Shown: positions 17,899 through 28,874 of the stretch, in pieces
Numbering within the stretch: position 1 is the stretch's first letter
How the letters are laid out: each line of letters opens with the position of its first letter
Source: Insolitispirillum peregrinum
GTDB taxonomy: Bacteria; Pseudomonadota; Alphaproteobacteria; Rhodospirillales; Rhodospirillaceae
DNA length: 64,000 nucleotides
Direction of reading: 5' to 3'
Assembly: GCF_900156605.1 (NCBI RefSeq)
Contig: NZ_FTOA01000001.1
Span: 434,001-498,000 of the forward strand
The notes under the pieces: model-generated
Databases searched by the model: none
What the model was told of the DNA's origin: nothing
Seen by the model: the letters and a program-made list of their open reading frames with translations, nothing else
Program-made: the position numbers and the translations under genes

Positions 17899-18771
17899 TC
17901 AAAGCTCCAGTGGGGTCATGGCGGCCCGCATGCAATACACCAAAACGTCATGCTGCCGGTCATAGAACTCCGACAGTGTGGCGGCCTCCTGATCAGTGCT
18001 GTCCGCCGCACGGACTCTTTCATTCAGCATGGCATGCTCATAGCGCAGCATTTGCTCTGCCAGGCGTTCCCGCAGGCTGCCACCGCCATAAGCGGCGCTG
18101 AACTGGTCGAGGATGGCGCTGAGAAAGATGGAGAAATAAGGGTATATGGCGCCGTGCCAGACGGCGTCATGACGGCTGTGCAGCGCGAAATCTCCTGCCA
18201 GTTCCTTCAGCGGTGCCCCGGAAAGATGGGCTGCCAGCGGCAGCCAGTAATCCCAGAACGGCATTCCGATGGCGAGTCTGGTACGCGGTAACTGCATGGG
18301 CAGAGTCGGCGGAACAACGAAAAAGTCATAACCCGGGACTTTATCTCCTGTTGGATGCTGGCCCGCCTGCAGGGCTGCCCGTGCGCCAATGGCATCATCC
18401 ACATCCAGTCGCCCGCCGCAGATCAGGGCACCATCGCGGGCACTGGCAATGGCGGCGCGCAGGGTCTCTGGGGCCGGGCTTAGGATGATGTCGGCATTGA
18501 TAAACAAAAACGGCTCTGACGAATCAGCGTGAACGGCCAGCAGGTCGTCGATCAGGGGAACCGGCTTTTTTGCCTGCGCCTGTGCCGTGCGGGTGACGGT
18601 GTGAAAGGTCACATCGGGGTACAGTTGGCGCAGGCTGGTGATTTCCCCGGCGGTATTGGCCGAGACAACCTTCAAACCCAGCTCTAGCCACGAAGCGACG
18701 GCGGCGCGCTGAATGTCGTGATTCCCTTTCGGGGACAGGCTGGTGATCAGGGGAATACAGGAAGTGCTCAT
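17899..18771 (-). CDS. Putative glycosyltransferase-like protein of unknown specificity
   Basis: 290-aa protein starting at ATG 18771 with GAGG a few bases upstream; a longer frame exists but lacks protein-like sequence. It begins IPLITSLSPKGNHDIQRAAV, with PFLFINADIILSP near residue 95 resembling the D-x-D metal site of nucleotide-sugar transferases and GALICGGRLDVDDA after it. GDFALHSRHDAVWHG follows later. I do not recognise the exact family. It is the first gene of a two-gene unit with the TPR-GT41 gene and is divergent from flagellin, with about 300 bp of shared upstream DNA. Confidence 0.6.
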   Translation of the reverse strand: MSTSCIPLITSLSPKGNHDIQRAAVASWLELGLKVVSANTAGEITSLRQLYPDVTFHTVTRTAQAQAKKPVPLIDDLLAVHADSSEPFLFINADIILSPAPETLRAAIASARDGALICGGRLDVDDAIGARAALQAGQHPTGDKVPGYDFFVVPPTLPMQLPRTRLAIGMPFWDYWLPLAAHLSGAPLKELAGDFALHSRHDAVWHGAIYPYFSIFLSAILDQFSAAYGGGSLRERLAEQMLRYEHAMLNERVRAADSTDQEAATLSEFYDRQHDVLVYCMRAAMTPLEL

Positions 18772-19070
18772 GGTGCCTCGGGGAGTGTTCAAGACCGGAG
18801 GAAAGTGAGTGATGTGCCACATTTCAGTGGAAGAGCTGACAAATATCCTACCGTCGGTGGGGCCTGCAACCTTGTCGTTGCGGGGGCCGGTGGAGGGGTG
18901 GGAAAAGGTGATGTTCGACAATACACGAAAATGTGTGCGCTCTCGCATATCATGTTGCCAGAGGGGCAGGGATCAGATACTCTACCCCCAATCGTCAGGT
19001 CAGGATGATCTGGCGATATCAGTCTGGACAGAATGGTTCAGGCACTTTCCTAGAATGGGAGAAGTCTATT

Positions 19071-19916
19071 ATGGCTGGTGATATCACTCTTTCGACCTCC
19101 ACTCGGTCCAACCTGCTGTCGCTGCAAAGCACGACCAACCTGATTGACCGTACTCAGGATCGTCTGTCGAGCGGCAAGAAGGTGAACAGCGCTCTCGACG
19201 ACGCTCTGTCCTTCTTCAAATCCCGTAGCCTCAATGACCGCGCGTCCGACCTGGCCACCGTCAAGGACGGTATCAGCGAAGGCATCAACGTGATCAAGGC
19301 GGCTGTTGGTGGTCTGGAAAGCATCGAGTCCACCCTGAAGCAGATGAAGGCAATCGCGTCCTCCGCGAAGTCCTCCACTGATTCGGTCACTCGTCAGAAG
19401 CTGTCCTCGCAGTACAACGAACTGCGCAGCCAGATCGACAACCTGACCGAAGACTCGTCGTACAACGGCGTCAACCTGATCAAGTCCTCTGCTGATACCC
19501 TGACCGTCAAGTTCAACGAGCAGAGCTCGGCGACCTTGAAGAATGAGCTGGTGATCAACGGTGTTGACTCCAGTGCGGCTACGCTGGGGGTTAGTGCTGT
19601 GACCTCCGCTACCTGGGGTGCGACCTCTGGTTTCGTGGCGTCCATCGACACCGAAATCAGCAAGATCGACAGCGCTCTGAACTCGGTGCGTAACACCGCT
19701 CAGACCCTGGGCACCAACTCGTCCATGCTGTCCATCCGTCAGGATTTCACCACCAACATCATCAACACCCTGAAGGGTGGCGCTGGTGAACTGGTGAACG
19801 CGGACCTGAACGAAGAGTCGGCCAACATGCTGGCTCTGCAGACTCGCCAGTCGCTCGGCACGATTTCGTTGTCGATCGCTCAGCAGTCTCAGCAGTCGGT
19901 GCTGCGTCTGTTCTAA
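19071..19916 (+). CDS. Flagellin
   Basis: 281-aa filament protein. The N-terminal D0/D1 helices (STSTRSNLLSLQSTTNLIDR, RLSSGKKVNSALDDALSFF) and the C-terminal helices (ESANMLALQTRQSLGTISLS, ending QQSVLRLF) are the conserved flagellin ends. The middle (~120-190) is short and Ser/Thr-rich, so this is a compact flagellin with little D2/D3. The ATG at 19071 follows a GGGAGAAG ribosome-binding site; a longer in-frame open stretch upstream is not flagellin-like. Exported by the flagellar type III system, so it has no signal peptide. The surrounding glycosyltransferases suggest that it is glycosylated. No confident sigma-28 or sigma-54 promoter was found upstream. Confidence 0.95.
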   Translation: MAGDITLSTSTRSNLLSLQSTTNLIDRTQDRLSSGKKVNSALDDALSFFKSRSLNDRASDLATVKDGISEGINVIKAAVGGLESIESTLKQMKAIASSAKSSTDSVTRQKLSSQYNELRSQIDNLTEDSSYNGVNLIKSSADTLTVKFNEQSSATLKNELVINGVDSSAATLGVSAVTSATWGATSGFVASIDTEISKIDSALNSVRNTAQTLGTNSSMLSIRQDFTTNIINTLKGGAGELVNADLNEESANMLALQTRQSLGTISLSIAQQSQQSVLRLF

Positions 19917-19941
19917 TAAAACAGATACAGGCCTTTGCTTC

Positions 19942-19972
19942 GGCGGCAGGAGAAATCCTGCCGCCTTTTTTT
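19942..19972 (+). terminator. Rho-independent terminator after flagellin
   Basis: Perfect 10-bp stem GGCGGCAGGA / TCCTGCCGCC with a GAAA tetraloop and a following T7 tract. Confidence 0.95.
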
Positions 19973-19980
19973 ATGCATAT

Positions 19981-20083
19981 AGAGCATTGTGCGAAAAGTG
20001 GGGACCGGTTTTCGCAACAACAATGCGGCACACCAAAAGGTTAGACCAGCGTGCCTGCGTCCGATTTAACGCACGCTGGTCTA
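19981..20083 (-). repeat. RIME-like palindromic repeat, full copy (family 1)
   Basis: Reverse orientation: AGAGCATTGTGCGAAAAGTG, then CCGGTTTTCGCAACAACAATG, the CAAAAGGTTAGACC joint and a GACCAGCGTGC/GCACGCTGGTC hairpin. It starts 8 bp after the flagellin terminator. Confidence 0.9.
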
Positions 20084-20158
20084 GCATACTTTTTTGATCG
20101 GGTATTGCTTCTGTCCGGGCGAATGCCAATACTCTTGGTGAGCGATAGGATAACAAAG

Positions 20159-20280
20159 ACGTGGAACGCTGCTCCACACCTTGCCTGTGCCTTGAGGCCC
20201 CGGACTCCATTAATTTGATTTTTAAAGAAAAATGGGGGTTTGGGGGCATCGCCACCAAACGGGCTCGGGCGGTAGCCCGC
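20159..20280 (+). repeat. Dispersed repeat family 2, copy b
   Basis: GTGGAACGCTGCTCCACACC, then TTGCCTGTGCC, GGCCCCGGACTCCATT, TTTGATTTTTAAAGAAAAA, TGGGGG and GGGGGCATCGCCACCAAA: the same ordered blocks as copy a at 7607. It lies between two family-1 repeats that point away from each other. Confidence 0.6.
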
Positions 20281-20283
20281 ACT

Positions 20284-20385
20284 AGAGCAGCGTGCGTTAA
20301 ATCGGACGCGGGCACGCTGCTCTAACCTTTTGTTCTGTCGCATTGTTGTTACGAAAATCGGTTCCCACTTTTCGCACAATGCTCC
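20284..20385 (+). repeat. RIME-like palindromic repeat, full copy (family 1)
   Basis: AGAGCAGCGTGC ... GCACGCTGCTCT hairpin, AACCTTTTGTTCTGTC joint, then GCATTG...TACGAAAA / TTTTCGCACAATGC. Forward orientation, opposite to the copy at 19981. Confidence 0.9.
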
Positions 20386-20556
20386 AGGACAATGCAAATA
20401 CGGACTTTTCAAGGGGCCTACGAAACGATCTCCTGTGCGCACCGATGATAGGCAGGGATGGCCTGTAAACGGGAAAAACACCGCGCAGGACGCTGGGGAA
20501 ATCTGGCGATCCCACAAGATCGCCCGAAACCCGGGACGTCAGGGAGGCATGGCACG

Positions 20557-22967
<2,411 letters not shown>

Positions 22968-22983
22968 AACCGGGAGGTCTGCG

Positions 22984-23541
22984 ATGGCTGCTCATGCCGT
23001 TGGATCTGCCCGCCGCCGAGCCAATATCCGTTTGGCGACAGGCTGTGTGTTGCTGGTGCTGACCATGGGCGGGCTTGCCTTTGCGTCCGCCCCCGCCTAT
23101 CGGCTGTTTTGCCAGTTGACCGGCTATGAAGGCACGCCACGGGTTGCCATCGGGGCCATTGCCCCCGGCGCAACCGGGCGCCAGATGGTGGTCCGGCTGG
23201 ATGCATCGCTGAATCAGGGTATGCCGTGGCGCTTTGTCCCGGAACAGCGCGAGGTGCGGGTACCGGTCGGGGAACAGACTCTGGTGTCCTATCTGGCCCA
23301 CAATCCAACCAATCAGCAGGTGACAGGGCGGGCGACCTTTAACGTCACCCCGGAAAAAGCTGCCGCCTATGTCGCCAAGGTTGCCTGTTTCTGCTTTACC
23401 GAGCAGACGCTGGCGCCGCAGGAAAGCGCCCATATGCCGGTCAGTTTCTATATTGATCCGGCCATCCTGCAAGACCCGCAGATGAGTGATGTGACAACCA
23501 TCACCCTGTCCTACACCTTCTTTCGTGCCGATGCGTCGTGA
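22984..23541 (+). CDS. ctaG: Cytochrome c oxidase assembly protein CtaG/Cox11
   Basis: 185-aa copper chaperone that builds the CuB site of subunit I. One N-terminal membrane anchor (~18-38) is followed by a periplasmic domain with YRLFCQLTGYEGTP and the copper-binding VACFCFTEQTL (C-x-C). It sits 16 bp after coxA and before coxC, the usual alphaproteobacterial position. The haem O synthase gene ctaB that often lies in this cluster is absent here. Confidence 0.95.
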   Translation: MAAHAVGSARRRANIRLATGCVLLVLTMGGLAFASAPAYRLFCQLTGYEGTPRVAIGAIAPGATGRQMVVRLDASLNQGMPWRFVPEQREVRVPVGEQTLVSYLAHNPTNQQVTGRATFNVTPEKAAAYVAKVACFCFTEQTLAPQESAHMPVSFYIDPAILQDPQMSDVTTITLSYTFFRADAS

Positions 23542-23584
23542 ACGTGCTTTCCTTTCTGGCAACCTCTGGTGATGGAGGCATTCA

Positions 23585-24382
23585 ATGGCCGCCTCTTCTG
23601 AACGCAAGCATCCGTTTCATATCCTGCCGCCCAGTCCATGGCCGCTGGTGGCGTCGGTCGGGGCGTTCCTGATGGCGCTGGGCGGGGCGCACATGATGCA
23701 TGGGGAACCTCCGTGGCTGTTGGCCCTGGGGGTGGCGGTGGTGGTGTTCACCATGTTCGGCTGGTGGCGGGCGGTGATCTGCGAGGGATACCATGAGCAG
23801 TCCCATACCAGCGCCGTGCAGCGCGGGCTGCGCATGGGCATGGCCTTGTTCATTGCCTCGGAGGTGATGTTCTTTGTGGCCTTCTTCTGGGCCTATTTCC
23901 ATAACGCCCTGCACGTCAGTCCGGTTGTGGCCGGACAATGGCCACCCGAAGGAATCGAGCCGCTGCACGCCGTGGGCTTGCCGCTGATCAATACCTCGAT
24001 CCTGCTGCTGTCGGGGATAGTGCTGATGTGGGGGCGCCATGGCCTGTTGCATGGTCGGCGCAGGCAGGCGGTCGGTGGAATTGCCGGTGCGGCGCTGCTG
24101 GGGGCTTTGTTTCTGATCCTGCAGGCCATTGAATATGGCGAGGCTGCTTTTGCCTTTCGGTCGGGCATTTATGCCTCGACCTTTTACATGGCGACCGGCT
24201 TTCATGGCTTTCATGTGTTTGTCGGCACCTGTGCCCTGCTGGTGATGGCCGTTCGCTGTTCGCGGGGGACCCTCAGCCCGGATCACCATCTGGGGCTGGA
24301 GGCCGCTGAATGGTACTGGCACTTTGTCGATGTGGTCTGGCTGTTCCTGTTCGTGTTTTTTTATGTGTGGGTGGGGGCCTGA
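23585..24382 (+). CDS. coxC: Cytochrome c oxidase subunit III
   Basis: 265-aa membrane subunit with seven expected helices that stabilises the oxidase. It begins KHPFHILPPSPWPLVAS and carries EGYHEQSHTSAVQRGLRMGM, the EVMFFVAFFWAYFH segment and the C-terminal WYWHFVDVVWLFLFVFFYVW typical of CoxC. Last gene of the cox unit; the convergent oxyR gene ends 20 bp away with no obvious terminator between them. Confidence 0.96.
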   Translation: MAASSERKHPFHILPPSPWPLVASVGAFLMALGGAHMMHGEPPWLLALGVAVVVFTMFGWWRAVICEGYHEQSHTSAVQRGLRMGMALFIASEVMFFVAFFWAYFHNALHVSPVVAGQWPPEGIEPLHAVGLPLINTSILLLSGIVLMWGRHGLLHGRRRQAVGGIAGAALLGALFLILQAIEYGEAAFAFRSGIYASTFYMATGFHGFHVFVGTCALLVMAVRCSRGTLSPDHHLGLEAAEWYWHFVDVVWLFLFVFFYVWVGA

Positions 24383-24401
24383 GGACTCCGCAGAGCTTCA
24401 C

Positions 24402-25340
24402 TCATGCTGTGCGTTTGCCTCCTGACAGCAGGATGCCGCTGGGCGGGTTGGCCATGATCATGTCGGCCAGCAAATCAAAATCGCGTCCGCGCGGATTGAC
24501 TGGCCGCCAGACCATCGCCAGCGAGCGGGCAACCCGGCTGTTGGACAGGTCGCGGACCACCACCGGCAGGTCGTTGTTGACTTCGACGTTGATGGCGGTG
24601 CGCGGGATCAGGGTGACGCCCAGACCGCTGCCCACCATCTGCACCAGCGTTCCCAGACTGGTGGCCTGAAAGGCTTCGTTGTCCTTGGGCTTGCGCAGGG
24701 CACAGGCTTGCAGGGCGTGATCACGCAGGCAATGCCCGTCTTCGAGCATCAGCAGCTCGGTCGCGGCCAGATCGGCATCGGACAGGGTGCGCTGGCTGGC
24801 CAGCGGGTGGTCTGCGGGCAGAACGGCCACCACGTCTTCACGCCACAACTCGCGTACCATCAGGTCGCCGGTTTCAAAGGGCAGGGCGATCAGGCCACAG
24901 TCAATGCGACCTGCCGCCAGATCATCCAGAACCCGCGCCGTTTGCTCTTCGCGCAAATACAGCTTCAGGTCCGGGTAACTGCGCCGGGCCACCGACAGGA
25001 CTTTGGGGAGGACATAGGGGCCGATGGTCGGAATCACCCCCAGCCGCAGGTCGCCCACCAGTGGATGCGCTCCGGCCTGAGCGGCATCCACCAGGGCTTC
25101 GGTGTCGGCCAGAATGGCGCGGGCGCGCTCGACCAGCTCGTTCCCCAGCGGGGTGAGCACGACCTTGCGGCGGCTTTGGCGCTCGATCAGGGTGATCCCC
25201 AGCAGGGTTTCCAGTTCCTGAATCCCGGCAGACAGGGTGGACTGGGTGACAAAGCACAGGTCCGCCGCTTTACCGAAGTGCAGGGTTTCTGCCACCGTGA
25301 CCAGATAGCGGAGCTGCCGCAGGGTGGGTAAGGGGCGCAT
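24402..25340 (-). CDS. oxyR: Hydrogen-peroxide-responsive LysR-family regulator OxyR
   Basis: 312-aa LysR-type regulator. The N-terminal winged HTH is LRQLRYLVTVAETLHFGKAA through TQSTLSAGIQELE. The effector domain has MLEDGHCLRDHALQACAL, matching the two redox cysteines of E. coli OxyR (eight residues apart between the two Cys here), and ATSLGTLVQMVGSGLGVTLI. Peroxide forms the disulfide and activates antioxidant genes. The ATG at 25340 is preferred over a longer open frame because it starts directly at the HTH. It lies downstream of a glutathione S-transferase gene on the same strand; no katG or ahpC is adjacent. Confidence 0.9.
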   Translation of the reverse strand: MRPLPTLRQLRYLVTVAETLHFGKAADLCFVTQSTLSAGIQELETLLGITLIERQSRRKVVLTPLGNELVERARAILADTEALVDAAQAGAHPLVGDLRLGVIPTIGPYVLPKVLSVARRSYPDLKLYLREEQTARVLDDLAAGRIDCGLIALPFETGDLMVRELWREDVVAVLPADHPLASQRTLSDADLAATELLMLEDGHCLRDHALQACALRKPKDNEAFQATSLGTLVQMVGSGLGVTLIPRTAINVEVNNDLPVVVRDLSNSRVARSLAMVWRPVNPRGRDFDLLADMIMANPPSGILLSGGKRTA

Positions 25341-25396
25341 GCCGGTCTCCTGAAACACAAAGGGTCTTTGTCGCAGAAACGGCAGGGGGAGAGAAG

Positions 25397-25438
25397 GGGC
25401 TTTATCCGGCGATGGATGTGTGCCACCGGATAAAGCCC
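25397..25438. terminator. Hairpin between the GST gene and oxyR
   Basis: Perfect 13-bp stem GGGCTTTATCCGG / CCGGATAAAGCCC with a 16-nt loop, just after the GST stop. The run after it on the minus strand is only pyrimidine-rich (CTTCTCTC), so it may attenuate rather than fully stop transcription into oxyR. Confidence 0.5.
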
Positions 25439-25444
25439 GACAGC

Positions 25445-26134
25445 TTACGCTTTTTGACCGAACAGGATGGCGCGGGCCTTTTCGTCGGTGACCGGGTTCT
25501 GTTCCCGCCAGCCCTCGCCAACCGCCAGCCCCTTGACCACCGCCGGGCGGGCGGCGATCTGTTCCAGCCAGCGCTGCATATGGGGGAACGTGCTCAGGTC
25601 CTGCCCCTGATTTTCCCACAGCTTGGCCCATGGCCAGATCGCCATGTCGGCAATCGAATAGGCCCCGGCGACAAACTCACGGTCAGCCAGACGGCGGTCG
25701 AGCACGCCGTACAGGCGGCTGACTTCGTTGGTGTAGCGTTCAATGCCGTAGGGGATCTTTTCCGGCGCATAGTGGCGGAAGTGATGGCACTGCCCCGCCA
25801 TCGGGCCAAGGCCGCCGACCTGCCAGAACAGCCACTGATCGACCTCGGCCTGCGCACGCACATCATCGACCGGATAGAACTGGCCATGCTTGCGGGCGAG
25901 GTACTGCATGATCGCGCCTGACTCAAACAGCGAAATCGAAGCACCACCATCGGCCGGAGCCTGATCGATGATCGCCGGCATCCGGTTGTTCGGGGCAATT
26001 TTGAGGAATTCAGGGGCGAACTGGTCGCCCTTGCTGATGTTGATCGGGTGAACGGTGTACGGAACAGCCAGTTCTTCCAGCAGGATGGAGATTTTCCAGC
26101 CGTTGGGGGTCGGCCAATAGAACAGATCAATCAT
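25445..26134 (-). CDS. Glutathione S-transferase, YfcG/Ure2-like
   Basis: 229-aa soluble enzyme. The N-terminal thioredoxin-like domain starts DLFYWPTPNGWKISILLEEL, where TPNGWK is the Nu-class (YfcG/YghU) motif. It continues with APNNRMPAI and the glutathione-binding FESGAIMQYLA. The C-terminal helical domain contains WLFWQVGGLGPMAGQ and FVAGAYSIADMAIWPW. Nu-class members act as disulfide-bond oxidoreductases or peroxidases, fitting its position before oxyR. The ATG at 26134 matches the family start. Confidence 0.9.
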   Translation of the reverse strand: MIDLFYWPTPNGWKISILLEELAVPYTVHPINISKGDQFAPEFLKIAPNNRMPAIIDQAPADGGASISLFESGAIMQYLARKHGQFYPVDDVRAQAEVDQWLFWQVGGLGPMAGQCHHFRHYAPEKIPYGIERYTNEVSRLYGVLDRRLADREFVAGAYSIADMAIWPWAKLWENQGQDLSTFPHMQRWLEQIAARPAVVKGLAVGEGWREQNPVTDEKARAILFGQKA

Positions 26135-26245
26135 CACGGGGAGCCTTTGTTGGGGGGCGGGGTGAGAGGATACCTGTCGGTATGGTTGGCAGCTAAGGAC
26201 AAGTTCGCGCGAGCGCAAGAGGCTCTTTCGGGCGGTGCAGAAAGA

Positions 26246-26650
26246 TCAGTCCCGACGGTCAACAATGGTCTTGCCGATCGGGAACAGCGACAGCCCGGCC
26301 AGTTTCAGGTGTGCCCAGGCCAGCGGCAGCCCGATGATGGTCACCGCACAGGCCAGCGCCGCCCCCAGATGCCCCAGTGCCAACCACCAGCCGGCCACCA
26401 GAAACCACAGGATATTGCCAATCATCCCCAAGGGGCCGGTGCCGATATCCTGCCGTCCGGTCAGTTCGTCACGGCTGACGGCTTCCTTGCCAAAGGGCCA
26501 TAAGGCATAAATGGCGATGACAAAGGCCGAGCGTGCCCACGGGATGCCGATGATGGTGATGACCATGATCACCCCGGCCAGCAGCCACCCCAGAGCCATC
26601 AACAGGCCCCCGAACAGCACCCAGATAATATTCAGAAGAAGCGAAATCAT
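26246..26650 (-). CDS. yccF: YccF-family inner-membrane protein
   Basis: 134-aa protein with about four membrane helices. It contains NIIWVLFGGLLMALGWLLAG, TIIGIPWARSAFVIA and, as a second half, GNILWFLVAGWWLALGHL and TIIGLPLAWAHLKLAGLSL. The repeated TIIGIPWA / TIIGLPLA halves are the hallmark of YccF (DUF307), whose function is not established. It stands alone between the GST gene and the TRAP-type gene. The start was chosen at the ATG opening the first hydrophobic segment. Confidence 0.88.
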   Translation of the reverse strand: MISLLLNIIWVLFGGLLMALGWLLAGVIMVITIIGIPWARSAFVIAIYALWPFGKEAVSRDELTGRQDIGTGPLGMIGNILWFLVAGWWLALGHLGAALACAVTIIGLPLAWAHLKLAGLSLFPIGKTIVDRRD

Positions 26651-26714
26651 GGCGCGATCCTTATGACATGCCTGTTCCATCAACAGATAAGGTTACGGAT
26701 GGAAAATGCAAAAG

Positions 26715-26750
26715 AAAATCCCCTTCCAGCGGAGGCCGGAAGGGGATTTT
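26715..26750 (-). terminator. Terminator downstream of the TRAP solute-binding gene
   Basis: AAAATCCCCTTCC pairs with GGAAGGGGATTTT around a short loop. T-runs on either side could serve both strands. Confidence 0.85.
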
Positions 26751-26772
26751 CATCAGGCAAAGGCAGGTGGTG

Positions 26773-27888
26773 TTATTCGCCGGTCGGGTACTTGAATTCC
26801 AACTGGCGGGCGTTGGCAAAGCCCTGATCGGCGATGCGGGTCCAGCGGATCAGGTTGGTGCGGGTCTTCAGGAAGTGGGTGGCGACCTTTTTGGTGATCG
26901 CATCGCCGTTATCCAGCGTTTCCTGCAGCACTTCGCCAGCAGCGTTGCCGAGGGCGACCAGCACCGAGCGCGGGAACTGACGCAGCTTGACGCCATGGTC
27001 GCGCACCAGCGTTTCCAGCGCGGTGCCGGAGCGTTCAAAGAATTCGCTGCCACCCATCATGTTTTCTTCGCCAGCAGCCGCGGCGATGATGGCCTGCAGG
27101 TCCTTTGGCAGAGCGGCAAATTTTTCCTTGTTGATGATCAGCTGCATGGCGGCGCTGGGTTCGTGGATGCCCGGCCAGTAGTAGTTCGGGGCCACCTTGT
27201 AAAAGCCCATCGACAGGTCATTGTACGGACCGGTCCATTCGGTACCGTCAATGGCACCGGACTGCAGGGCGGCAAACACTTCGCCACCGGGCAGCAGGAC
27301 GACGTTGGCACCCAGCTTCTTCAGAACTTCGGCGCCCATGCCGGGCATGCGGAACTTCAGGCCCTTGAAGTCTTCGGGAGCCTGAATTTCCTTGCGGAAC
27401 CAGCCGCCCATCTGGACGCCGGTGTTGCCGCACATGAACGGCTGCAGGTTGAACGGGGCGTACAGTTCTTCCCACAGGGCCTGACCACCGGCCATGTTGA
27501 TCCAGGCGTTGTGTTCGACCTGGGTCATGCCGAACGGAACGGTGGTGAAGAACGCCGTCGCCTTGCTTTTGCTGGTGTGGTAATAGGGCGTATCATGGCC
27601 CAGTTCGGCGGTACCGTTCGACACGGCGTCGAACACCTGCAGGCCGGGGACGATTTCACCGGCACCGAACACCTTGATCTTCAGGCGGCCACCGCTGGCG
27701 TCTTCGATACGCTTGGCCACACGCTCGGCGCTGGAATAGACGCCGGGCAGTCCCTTGGGCCATGCGGTGACCATGCGCCATTCCATGACGCCCTGCGCGA
27801 TGGCCGGAGTGGCCAGAGTCGACGCAGTGGCAGCCGCAGCACCGACACCGGCGACGGCAGCAGTCTTCATAAACTCACGACGTTCCAT
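26773..27888 (-). CDS. TRAP transporter substrate-binding protein, DctP/TakP family
   Basis: 371-aa periplasmic solute receptor. The N-terminus MERREFMKTAAVAGVGAAAA ending TPAIAQ is a signal peptide with a modified twin-arginine (ERREF) motif. The mature domain starts MEWRMVTAWPKGLPGVYSSA. FRMPGMGAEVLKKLGANVV and LQSGAIDGTEWTGPYNDLSM carry the conserved carboxylate-binding Arg and the DGTEW segment typical of 2-oxoacid binders such as TakP. The matching DctQM membrane subunits are not adjacent, so it is an orphan in this window. The ligand is inferred to be an organic acid. Confidence 0.9.
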   Translation of the reverse strand: MERREFMKTAAVAGVGAAAATASTLATPAIAQGVMEWRMVTAWPKGLPGVYSSAERVAKRIEDASGGRLKIKVFGAGEIVPGLQVFDAVSNGTAELGHDTPYYHTSKSKATAFFTTVPFGMTQVEHNAWINMAGGQALWEELYAPFNLQPFMCGNTGVQMGGWFRKEIQAPEDFKGLKFRMPGMGAEVLKKLGANVVLLPGGEVFAALQSGAIDGTEWTGPYNDLSMGFYKVAPNYYWPGIHEPSAAMQLIINKEKFAALPKDLQAIIAAAAGEENMMGGSEFFERSGTALETLVRDHGVKLRQFPRSVLVALGNAAGEVLQETLDNGDAITKKVATHFLKTRTNLIRWTRIADQGFANARQLEFKYPTGE

Positions 27889-28030
27889 GGGACGTTCCTC
27901 GTTTTGGCAATTTGGGACTTTTCAAAAGTCTGCCGATTATAAGGAGAGTTCGTCCGGCTGCAACGGTTCAGAAACAGGATAAATCGTTTTTTGCCATGCA
28001 ATTAATTGCGTGCAGTGCACCATGGCGGTG

Positions 28031-28777
28031 TTATTCGCTGGCCTGCGGCTGATGCGGTTCCAGTGCGGCCCAGCCCTCGGGGCCAAAGGCTTCAAGCGGA
28101 GCGAATTTGGTTTTATAGGCCATTTTGTGGCTGTCTGCGATCCAGTAGCCCAGATAGACAAACGGCAGATTGCGCCGACGGGCTTCTTCGATCAGCCACA
28201 GGACAATGAAGGTGCCGAGACCTTGTCTTTGTGGTTGTTCGGTGTCGAAAAAGCTGTAAACGGCGGACAGGCCATCGTCCATGGTATCGACCAGACAGAC
28301 AGCGGTCAGATTGCCGTCCGGGGCACGGAATTCCAGCAGACCGGTTTCAATCGGGCTGTCTTCGACCATCGAGCGATAGTCGTAAAACCCCATCAGCGCC
28401 ATGTCACTGCCGCCATGGCGGCGTTCCTGATAGCTGCGGAACAGGCGGTATTGCTCGGCAGTGGCTTTGGCCGGGGTGAGGGCGGCGCTCAGGTCGCTGT
28501 TGATCCGCAGGGTGCGGCGGAAGCTGCGGCTGGGGCTGAAATCCCTGACCCCCACCCGCACCGGCACGCAGGCATTGCAGCCCGGACAGGCGGGAGCATA
28601 GGCAATCGAATGACTGCGACGGAAACCGGCACGGCTGAGGGAATCGTGCAGCTTGACCGCATCCGGGCCACTCAGCTCGGTTACAATCTTCCGCTCCAGC
28701 CGACCAGAGATGTAGGGGCACGGCATGGAGGCGGTGGTGAAAAAGAAGTGCGGCCGTCGGATCGGAGAATGTTCCAT
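28031..28777 (-). CDS. bpt: Aspartate/glutamate leucyltransferase (N-end rule)
   Basis: 248-aa enzyme that moves Leu from Leu-tRNA to proteins with N-terminal Asp or Glu, marking them for ClpAP. FFTTASMPCPYISGRLERKI and YAPACPGCNACVPVRVGV carry the Cys residues typical of the N-terminal ATE domain. The C-terminal half has SFFDTEQPQRQGLGTFIVLW and VYLGYWIADSHKMAYKTKF. The ATG at 28777 fits the family; an in-frame upstream start at 28816 would add 13 residues. It is the third of three minus-strand genes after mucR and the RatA-like gene, 97 bp from the latter. Confidence 0.93.
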   Translation of the reverse strand: MEHSPIRRPHFFFTTASMPCPYISGRLERKIVTELSGPDAVKLHDSLSRAGFRRSHSIAYAPACPGCNACVPVRVGVRDFSPSRSFRRTLRINSDLSAALTPAKATAEQYRLFRSYQERRHGGSDMALMGFYDYRSMVEDSPIETGLLEFRAPDGNLTAVCLVDTMDDGLSAVYSFFDTEQPQRQGLGTFIVLWLIEEARRRNLPFVYLGYWIADSHKMAYKTKFAPLEAFGPEGWAALEPHQPQASE

Positions 28778-28874
28778 GCCGTACCCTGTTGTCTGGTGAA
28801 GGTCGATGCTCAACAAATACTATGGGTTGGAATGGCAGGGAATACCAGAGGGGTTTTCCTGATCCTGATGGCTG

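Noticed and set aside
18772-19070. Sigma-28 or sigma-54 promoter for flagellin
   Set aside because: No box with correct spacing could be identified; only weak partial matches such as GGCAC near 19040.
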